A stretch of 11,315 nucleotides of DNA, taken from Clostridiales bacterium. Lineage in GTDB: Bacteria > Bacillota > Clostridia > Oscillospirales > Butyricicoccaceae. Each line of letters begins with the position of its first letter. Position 1 is the stretch's first letter. A model generated the notes under the pieces. That model was given only the letters and a program-made list of their open reading frames with translations, ran no database searches and was not told where the DNA came from. The position numbers were made by a program, and so were the translations under genes. Location: NCBI GenBank assembly GCA_004555915.1, contig SFJM01000046.1, forward strand, positions 1 to 11,315, written 5' to 3'. Below are positions 7,432 to 11,315 of the stretch, in pieces.

Positions 7432-7479
7432 CAAATTTGTTACCATCACTTCGCCCAAAAATAACCAAATTTGTACCAT
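7432..7479. repeat. Direct repeat upstream of the atp promoter
   Basis: CAAATTTGTTACCAT (7432-7446) recurs as CAAATTTGTACCAT (7466-7479), one base shorter. The first copy contains the palindrome ACAAATTTGT (7431-7440). The centres are about 34 bases apart, roughly three helical turns, so both would lie on nearly the same face of the DNA. They lie 53-105 bases upstream of the -35 box. An activator or repressor site is possible. I cannot match it to a named regulon. Confidence 0.4.
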
Positions 7480-7540
7480 TCTGCCACCATTCCGGCCCAA
7501 TTCGACGGTTTCTTTTTACCCTATTATGACTTTTTGATGT

Positions 7541-7575
7541 GCAGGCGCACGCATTTTGCGTGCATCTGCTCCTGC
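7541..7575. repeat. Nested inverted repeat in the pyrE-atp gap
   Basis: GCACGCA (7547-7553) and TGCGTGC (7557-7563) form a 7-base stem with a TTT loop, nested inside GCAGG (7541-7545) and CCTGC (7571-7575). On the plus strand TTTT follows at 7581-7584 after CCGG. No plus-strand gene ends here, so a terminator role is doubtful. It is part of the roughly 600-base gene-free stretch 7293-7887, whose other contents are listed separately. Confidence 0.35.
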
Positions 7576-7650
7576 CCGGCTTTTATTCCGAAGGGAACGG
7601 ATGAACCAAATCCTTCCATCCCCCCTTCGAGAGATCCGGTAAACAGCTGC

Positions 7651-7677
7651 AAAAAAAGCTCCCTCGGAGGAGGGAGC
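7651..7677 (-). terminator. Intrinsic terminator downstream of pyrE
   Basis: On the minus strand GCTCCCTC pairs with GAGGGAGC around a CTCC loop, followed immediately by seven Ts (7657-7651). It is about 210 bases past the pyrE stop and well before the atp promoter, so it insulates the operon from pyrE readthrough. The same stem recurs at 7829-7855 without the T-run. Confidence 0.85.
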
Positions 7678-7855
7678 CTTTGGATCATATCATTGCTTTT
7701 ACCGTCTAAGGTATCGAGGGAAATGCTTCGCGCAAATGACGGAGGAAGTTTTTCAACCAGATGTATCCATCGTTAATCTGGCGGAAACCTGTTATCTCTC
7801 GTCTACTCCCTCAGTCAGCTTCGCTGACAGCTCCCTCCTCTGAGGGAGCCTTTGG
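7657..7855. repeat. Repeat-rich element with two hairpin modules
   Basis: Two 27-base direct copies (7657-7683 and 7829-7855) agree in the stem arms AGCTCCCTC and AGGGAGCCTTTGG and differ almost only in the loop. The right copy is preceded by a 6-base hairpin, GTCAGC-TTC-GCTGAC (7814-7828), and by CTCCCTCA (7806-7813), which can also pair with TGAGGGAG (7841-7848), giving alternative folds. The 145 bases between the copies show no credible gene. One minus-strand frame reads GFRQINDGYIWLKNF and stops, with no start context. This looks like a dispersed, MITE- or REP-like repeat of a gut Clostridia genome. The family call is from memory. Confidence 0.5.
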
Positions 7856-7868
7856 TCTGGCAAAACCG

Positions 7869-7888
7869 TCAGCTTTACTGGCTGAGAT
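7869..7888 (-). repeat. 18-bp block shared with the right-edge terminator; weak hairpin after pyrE
   Basis: AGCTTTACTGGCTGAGAT (7871-7888) is identical to 11043-11060. Here it touches the pyrE stop codon. On the transcript TCAGC pairs with GCTGA around a 7-base loop, followed by CGGTTTTG, a weak terminator-like structure. At 11032-11055 the block forms half of a much better terminator. Confidence 0.55.
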
Positions 7889-8550
7889 TAAAATACGCAA
7901 TACTTCTCCATATAGGATTCCATCAGCGGCAGGATATCCGCATACTTTTCCTGGCTCTGCAGATATTCATGTACATCCCGTACATCAATCAGAGAATGGA
8001 CATTGATGCCAAATTCCTCGCCGACTTCCATCACAGCGGTCTTGCCTGCGTTCTGACCGACCTCACAGCGGTTGACCGAAATAAACATGTCGGTTACCTT
8101 CACATCGGCTGCGTTAAACAGTACCGGCAGGGTTTCACGGATTGCCGTACCTGCGGTGATAACGTCCTCAATGATAATGATGCGGTCACCATCCTGCGGC
8201 TTGTAGCCTACCAGATTGCCGCCCTCGCCATGATCCTTTGCTTCCTTGCGGTTGAAGAAAAACGGCTTGTCAATGCCATAATTGCGTGCCAGCGCGCCAG
8301 CTACAGAGGTTGCCAGCGGGATGCCCTTGTAAGCCGGGCCAAACATGGCATCAAAGTTGTCCCCGATGGTTTCCTTTACCATCGCTGCATAAAACTCGCC
8401 CAGCCTGGAGGACTGCAGGCCGGTCTTATAGTTGCCTGTATTGACAAAATACGGCGTATTGCGTCCGCTCTTGGTCACGAAATCGCCAAAGCGCAGAACA
8501 TCCGCGCTCATCATAAACTCAATAAATTCCTTCTTTGCCGGTGTCAGCAT
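7888..8550 (-). CDS. pyrE: Orotate phosphoribosyltransferase
   Basis: PyrE joins orotate to PRPP to make orotidine 5'-monophosphate in pyrimidine synthesis. It is cytosolic. The 220 residues fit the family. The PRPP-binding signature is IIIIEDVITAGTAIRE (about 124-139). The flexible catalytic loop is near 101-111 (RKEAKDHGEGG), and GPAYKGIPLA (71-80) is the conserved phosphate-contact segment. Two ATGs are possible. The one at 8559 touches AGGAAGG directly, while the one at 8550 is about 9 bases from it and is preferred. It stands alone, with its own promoter and no other pyr genes nearby. The leader of about 26 bases is too short for a PyrR attenuator, so control of this kind seems absent. 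Confidence 0.95.
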   Translation of the reverse strand: MLTPAKKEFIEFMMSADVLRFGDFVTKSGRNTPYFVNTGNYKTGLQSSRLGEFYAAMVKETIGDNFDAMFGPAYKGIPLATSVAGALARNYGIDKPFFFNRKEAKDHGEGGNLVGYKPQDGDRIIIIEDVITAGTAIRETLPVLFNAADVKVTDMFISVNRCEVGQNAGKTAVMEVGEEFGINVHSLIDVRDVHEYLQSQEKYADILPLMESYMEKYCVF

Positions 8551-8582
8551 GGAAATCATCCTTCCTGATTTTTAGTATATCC

Positions 8583-8611
8583 AGTATACCAGAAATCCAT
8601 GGAAAGGACAA
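8583..8611 (-). promoter_or_regulatory. Promoter of pyrE
   Basis: On the minus strand TTGTCC (8611-8606) precedes a 17-base spacer and TATACT (8588-8583), with an extended TGG before the -10 box. The start point would be near 8576. A second TATACT lies at 8579-8574, but it has no better -35 partner. Confidence 0.7.
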
Positions 8612-8634
8612 GGAAAACTGCTCATCAGCTATAG

Positions 8635-9405
8635 TCAAGCATAGAGCAAGCCGGTGGTATGGAGCAAGGCGATGCATCCCATGAGGATGACGAGCGCAAG
8701 CACTGCACCGGCAGCAAACAAAGCCGTTCTTTTGCCTGCTTCGCGTGTACGCGGAAGCACCCGGCTGAACAGGCCATGCAGCATATATCCCGCAGAAACC
8801 ACACCAAACGCCTCCGCCATCATCCCTACATTCCTGATACCTCCCCGAACACCCTCCTCCGGCAAGATAAAAAAGGTTAATAACAGCCAATAACTCACAA
8901 ACCAGATTCCAAGTGCAACCAATCCCCCTTTGACATAAGAGCCGTGAATGGGAAAGATGGCCCATTTCTCCAGATAATTTTTCTGATAATCCTCCAGAAT
9001 ATCGTCCACAACGTCGCGGAATTTCTTTCCTTCCTGTTCCCGTTGCCGGATCAGTTCATCATAGGTATCCACCGAAAGTGTCTCTAAGGTTTCTCCCCGT
9101 TCCTGCATGATGGCACATAATTCGAGAGAACCCTGCAACTGTTCCAGCTGCTGCTGCAAATCCAGCTCGGCGTGCTGCACAGCCTCCTGTAATGCAAGTT
9201 CTCCGTTGAGTACTGCTTGAATATCTTCAATCGACATATCCAGCCGCCGGAGCAGGATGATCTTCCGCAGCGTTTCCACATCTCCCTCGGAATAATCGCG
9301 GTAATTGTTGCCCTGCCGTTCCGGATGCAGCAGACCCTTGCTTTCATAAAACCGAATGTTCGCGCGGGCAATCCCGGTTCTTTGCTCAATCTCCTTGATT
9401 TTCAT
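8635..9405 (-). CDS. MerR-family regulator with C-terminal membrane domain
   Basis: Residues 1-70 are a MerR DNA-binding domain: MKIKEIEQRTGIARANIRFY (winged helix-turn-helix), then ESKGLLHPER, NNYRDYSEGDVETL and RRLDMSIEDIQAVL. A Gln/Leu/Glu-rich helix at about 70-105 fits the MerR dimerising coiled coil. A charged linker follows to about 155. The C-terminal 100 residues contain three hydrophobic spans, about 160-181, 194-214 and 227-254, instead of a soluble effector domain. The protein (256 residues) is therefore probably anchored in the membrane. No cysteine pair typical of metal sensors is seen. The ATG at 9405 has GGAGG 5 bases upstream and opens exactly at the HTH. The longer in-frame start at 9432 is unlikely, since it would lie upstream of the expected transcript start. 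It probably autoregulates. Its other targets are unknown. Confidence 0.88.
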   Translation of the reverse strand: MKIKEIEQRTGIARANIRFYESKGLLHPERQGNNYRDYSEGDVETLRKIILLRRLDMSIEDIQAVLNGELALQEAVQHAELDLQQQLEQLQGSLELCAIMQERGETLETLSVDTYDELIRQREQEGKKFRDVVDDILEDYQKNYLEKWAIFPIHGSYVKGGLVALGIWFVSYWLLLTFFILPEEGVRGGIRNVGMMAEAFGVVSAGYMLHGLFSRVLPRTREAGKRTALFAAGAVLALVILMGCIALLHTTGLLYA

Positions 9406-9430
9406 GGCAGCCTCCCTCCTTCTTTTGTCC

Positions 9431-9461
9431 ATTTCACACGTTCAAATCGGTTGATAGTCAA
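9431..9461 (-). promoter_or_regulatory. MerR-type promoter with 19-bp spacer
   Basis: On the minus strand TTGACT (9461-9456) and TGAAAT (9436-9431) are 19 bases apart. This over-long spacer is the hallmark of promoters that MerR proteins activate by DNA distortion. A small dyad, TCAA-N5-TTGA (9442-9454), lies inside the spacer where the dimer would bind. Transcription would start near 9424, leaving a short leader to the regulator start at 9405. This supports autoregulation. Confidence 0.6.
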
Positions 9462-9483
9462 GCCCTTTCTGCAAAATTCCCAT

Positions 9484-9517
9484 AAAAACAGCCGGCAGTT
9501 AAATCCCACCGGCTGTT
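9484..9517 (-). terminator. Intrinsic terminator of rpiA
   Basis: On the minus strand AACAGCCGG (9517-9509) pairs perfectly with CCGGCTGTT (9495-9487) around a 13-base loop and runs into five Ts (9488-9484). It lies 17 bases after the rpiA stop and before the regulator promoter. Confidence 0.9.
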
Positions 9518-9533
9518 GCAAAGCAATATGAAC

Positions 9534-10223
9534 TTACTTGTTCGGGTTCTGAATGGTCTGTACGCCATCCGGGCCTGCAGAAATGATAATATCAGTTCTG
9601 TTGAGGAAGAAGCCGGTTTCCAGAACACCCAGGGTGCCCTTGAGGAATGCTTCCATTGCTGCATAATCCTTACCGAACTTGGAGTTGGTATACTTGGTAT
9701 CCAGAATGTAGTTATGGTTGTTGGTCTCGTAGATGGAGCCATCCTTGTTCATACGGAGGGTCGGCTCAAAGCCAGCTTCTTCCATCTTCTTGACAACATG
9801 CTTATAACCAAACGGCAGTACTTCTACCGGCAGACCGAAATCACCGATTTCCTCTACCAGCTTTGCGCTGTGGCAAACCCAGATGTTATACTTTGCGCTG
9901 GAAGCAACAATCTTTTCGCGGAACAGTGCGCCGCCGCCGCCCTTGATGCCATTGAACTGCGGGTCAACCTCGTCCACACCATCAATGCAGATATCCAGAA
10001 CCGGTGCGTCATTGGTGTCCAGCAGCGGGATGCCCAGGCTCTTTGCCTGCTCGGTAGAAGCGTCAGAAGTGGATACGCACTGAATCTTCAGGCCTTCCTC
10101 CTTGACACGCTGGCCCAGCTTTTCAATCAGGTAATATGCAGTGGAACCGGTACCAATACCTACCAGCATACCATCCTTTACATATTTCGCAGCTTCATAG
10201 CCTGCCATCTGTTTCTCATTCAT
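9534..10223 (-). CDS. rpiA: Ribose-5-phosphate isomerase A
   Basis: RpiA interconverts ribose 5-phosphate and ribulose 5-phosphate in the non-oxidative pentose phosphate pathway, in the cytosol. The 229 residues fit the type A enzyme. The phosphate-binding GTGST is at 24-28. The active site is DGVDEVDP (81-88) and KGGGGALFREK (94-104), giving Asp81, Asp84, Lys94 and Glu103, the same residues and numbers as the E. coli enzyme. The ATG at 10223 follows GAGGTG by 7 bases. The open frame continues upstream to 10256, but that part has no ribosome site and no family similarity. It is a single gene with its own promoter and terminator. A product feeding PRPP supply would suit the nearby pyrE, but they are separate units. 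Confidence 0.96.
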   Translation of the reverse strand: MNEKQMAGYEAAKYVKDGMLVGIGTGSTAYYLIEKLGQRVKEEGLKIQCVSTSDASTEQAKSLGIPLLDTNDAPVLDICIDGVDEVDPQFNGIKGGGGALFREKIVASSAKYNIWVCHSAKLVEEIGDFGLPVEVLPFGYKHVVKKMEEAGFEPTLRMNKDGSIYETNNHNYILDTKYTNSKFGKDYAAMEAFLKGTLGVLETGFFLNRTDIIISAGPDGVQTIQNPNK

Positions 10224-10279
10224 GTCAGTCACCTCATTATCAAATGTTGAAACCAAATTCTCTCAAGTTTGGTAATTCT

Positions 10280-10309
10280 ATTGTAATACAGAGAGGTGGC
10301 AAAACGCAA
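10280..10309 (-). promoter_or_regulatory. Candidate promoter of rpiA
   Basis: On the minus strand TTGCGT (10309-10304), an 18-base spacer and TACAAT (10285-10280) form a moderate promoter. The leader would contain an ACCAAA/TTTGGT inverted repeat (10252-10257 and 10268-10273) about 30 bases before the start. A second -10-like GATAAT sits too close to the ribosome site to be useful. Confidence 0.5.
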
Positions 10310-10343
10310 TAGATATCCTTGCTTTTTCTGTCCAACCCCATAC

Positions 10344-10373
10344 AAAGAAAAGCCCTCTGCCGTGGCAGAGAGC
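10344..10373 (-). terminator. Intrinsic terminator of the trxA-ferredoxin operon
   Basis: On the minus strand GCTCTCTGCC pairs with GGCAGAGGGC (one T-G pair; the innermost pairs must open for a 4-base loop), followed by TTTTCTTT (10351-10344). It is 20 bases past the ferredoxin stop codon. Confidence 0.88.
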
Positions 10374-10392
10374 CTTCCTCCTCCGAAACCGC

Positions 10393-10581
10393 TCAGGTCT
10401 CGGTATGAATGACAGATACCGGACAGCCATCTGCTGCCACCTGCGCCAGATCTTCCAGTTCCTCATCCGGCTGCTGTGTCACATCTGCCAAACCGTCTTC
10501 CATAATGGCGAATACCTGCGGGCAGGTTTCCTCACACTGTCCACAGCTGATACAGCCTTCCCGGTCAATCCATACGTGCAT
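10393..10581 (-). CDS. Single-cluster 4Fe-4S ferredoxin
   Basis: This is a 62-residue acidic protein with CISCGQCEETCP (10-21) near the N-terminus and CPVSVI (53-58) near the C-terminus. Cys10, Cys13, Cys16 and Cys53 should bind one 4Fe-4S cluster. Cys20 occupies the position that forms a disulfide or stays free in one-cluster ferredoxins. There is no second CxxCxxC, so it is not the 2x4Fe-4S clostridial type. It is a low-potential electron carrier in the cytosol. The start has AGGAG with an 8-base gap and lies 14 bases after the trxA stop, so both are on one transcript ending at the terminator just downstream. The partner enzyme is unknown. Electron supply to thioredoxin is a guess from the pairing. 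Confidence 0.92.
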   Translation of the reverse strand: MHVWIDREGCISCGQCEETCPQVFAIMEDGLADVTQQPDEELEDLAQVAADGCPVSVIHTET

Positions 10582-10595
10582 ATGATATTCTCCTT

Positions 10596-10916
10596 TCAGC
10601 TATTGAACCCAATCATCTGTAAAATACTCTGCTTGCTGTGCAGTCCCGCCTTACTGACGGTAGGCTGTCCGCCACGGAATACCATCAGCGTTGGTATGGA
10701 CTGGATCTGATACAATCCCGCCAGCTGTGGATTTTGCTCCACATTGATTTTGCATACCTTGATGGCATCATTTTCCTGGGCAATTTCATCCACAATCGGT
10801 GACATACGCCGACAGGGTCCGCACCATTCCGCCCAGAAATCCACCAGAACCGGTTTTGTTGCATTGAGCACTTCCTGCTTGAAGCTGTCTGTGGTGACAG
10901 CTGTCACTTCGTTCAT
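10596..10916 (-). CDS. trxA: Thioredoxin
   Basis: This is a 106-residue thioredoxin with the canonical redox site WCGPC (31-35) in DFWAEWCGPCRRMSP and the cis-proline segment SIPTLMVF (Pro75). The C-terminal GG-x5-KAG region is also typical. It reduces protein disulfides in the cytosol. The ATG has AAAGGAGG with a 9-base gap. It is the first gene of a two-gene unit with the ferredoxin. A weak -10 (TAGAAT, 10970-10965) without a convincing -35 lies about 50 bases upstream, so the promoter is not settled. An extra Cys (about position 55) lies outside the active site. The identity is secure. Which of several possible thioredoxins of the cell this is cannot be told. Confidence 0.95.
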   Translation of the reverse strand: MNEVTAVTTDSFKQEVLNATKPVLVDFWAEWCGPCRRMSPIVDEIAQENDAIKVCKINVEQNPQLAGLYQIQSIPTLMVFRGGQPTVSKAGLHSKQSILQMIGFNS

Positions 10917-11031
10917 CGGGCATTCCCTCCTTTGCTCACGGGTTAGGGTTTGCTTCCGGAGGGAATTCTATGCAGGGTTTTGAAATTTGCGGCAGACAGA
11001 CCAGCTGATATCCCATGAAACGGTTCGCACC

Positions 11032-11055
11032 AAAAAGCCAGTAGCTTTACTGGCT
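11032..11055 (-). terminator. Intrinsic terminator upstream of trxA
   Basis: On the minus strand AGCCAGTA pairs perfectly with TACTGGCT around an AAGC loop, then TTTTT (11036-11032, the first T in the stem). It lies 23 bases after the stop codon of the small reading frame at 11079. An overlapping GGCTGA/TCAGCC inverted repeat (11052-11057 and 11069-11074) could fold in competition. Confidence 0.82.
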
Positions 11056-11078
11056 GAGATATCACATATCAGCCAAGC

Positions 11079-11195
11079 TTATCCAAAGTCATGACGAAAG
11101 CCGCCATTGCTTCCCAACGCTTCAAATTCACAAATTATTTTTTCTATTTTTATAAAGCATTCTTCATCATTATAACTGTCATCCTCAATAATCAT
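11079..11195 (-). pseudogene. C-terminal remnant or very small gene of unknown function
   Basis: A minus-strand frame gives 38 residues from the ATG at 11195 to the TAA at 11079. It is acidic and helical in look (IIEDDSYNDEECFIKIEKII), with the ending FEALGSNGGFRHDFG. Residue choice and a terminator 23 bases past the stop make it look like a real protein end. The frame stays open to 11228, where an in-frame TAA blocks it, with no good ribosome site or start before the ATG. The simplest reading is the tail of a gene whose 5' part was lost or frameshifted. Base composition is strongly AT-rich, unlike the neighbours, which suggests acquired DNA. I do not recognise the family. Confidence 0.45.
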
Positions 11196-11253
11196 TTTGA
11201 TTTGTTTTAATGTCTGATAAAGTACAGTTTACAAGGGACTACACAGGGTAGGT

Positions 11254-11286
11254 ATCTGACGGGAGGGGTGCCGCCAGTCAGATTTT
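11254..11286. repeat. Inverted repeat at the right edge
   Basis: ATCTGAC (11254-11260) and GTCAGAT (11277-11283) enclose a G-rich arm and a C-rich arm that can continue the stem with two mismatches around a GGTG loop. TTTT follows on the plus strand. A minus-strand frame running in from the window edge passes through it (GGTPPVRYLPCVVP) and stops at 11207. It may be part of a dispersed repeat rather than a gene. Confidence 0.35.
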
Positions 11287-11315
11287 CCATGTGATGTTCA
11301 AGCTGTCGCTTGTGG

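Noticed and set aside
7684..7806. A protein-coding remnant between the two hairpin modules
   Set aside because: One frame gives a short plausible peptide, but it has no start, no ribosome site and sits inside repeat structure, so it is described only as part of the element.
7852..8568. Plus-strand open frame opposite pyrE, and a similar one at 9516-10250 opposite rpiA
   Set aside because: Both cover enzymes with intact catalytic motifs on the minus strand and have no protein-like character of their own.
8551..8634. A PyrR-type attenuator or other leader riboswitch before pyrE
   Set aside because: The promoter leaves a leader of only about 26 bases, with no terminator-antiterminator pair.
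8519..8965. Alternative minus-strand frames inside the merR-like gene
   Set aside because: They lie wholly or mostly within the well-supported regulator frame, lack ribosome sites and show no domain.

Overview
The window is a chromosomal, housekeeping-dominated segment of a mid-GC Clostridia-type Firmicute. The evidence is strong AGGAGG ribosome sites, sigma-A promoters, a classical Firmicute atp operon led by an AtpZ-like gene, a small one-cluster clostridial-type ferredoxin, and hairpin repeats with CTCCCTC/GAGGGAG arms that I associate with gut Oscillospirales. The order-level guess is inference only. Every supported gene is on the minus strand, so transcription runs right to left.

Right part (about 9430-11315), in transcription order. 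At the right edge lies AT-rich, possibly mobile sequence and the tail of a small unrecognised gene, closed by a terminator. A trxA-ferredoxin pair follows, with its own terminator. Next is rpiA (ribose-5-phosphate isomerase) with its own terminator.

Middle (about 7290-9430). A MerR-type regulator carries three predicted membrane helices at its C-terminus, behind a promoter with the stretched 19-bp spacer typical of MerR targets. pyrE (orotate phosphoribosyltransferase) follows with its own promoter. Then comes a gene-free stretch of about 600 bp holding two diverged copies of a 27-bp hairpin module, one of which is a good terminator, and an inverted-repeat-rich element. The left end of this stretch carries a direct repeat and the atp promoter (TTGCAG-17-TATAAT with TGn).

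Left part (1-7290). The complete F1Fo ATP synthase operon runs atpZ, atpI, atpB (a), atpE (c), atpF (b), atpH (delta), atpA (alpha), atpG (gamma), atpD (beta), atpC (epsilon), and ends in an intrinsic terminator. Subunit c has Glu28 where Na+-coupled c subunits usually have Gln, plus Glu61-Thr62-Thr63 and Tyr66. That is the two-carboxylate pattern described for the Na+ rotor of Fusobacterium nucleatum, so this enzyme may be Na+-coupled. The atpE cistron is flanked by two intercistronic hairpins.

I found no CRISPR array, tRNA, rRNA, transposase or clearly undescribed multigene system. The points most worth a second look are the c-ring ion motif, the membrane-tethered MerR protein, and the repeat module near pyrE, which shares an 18-bp block with the terminator near the right edge.
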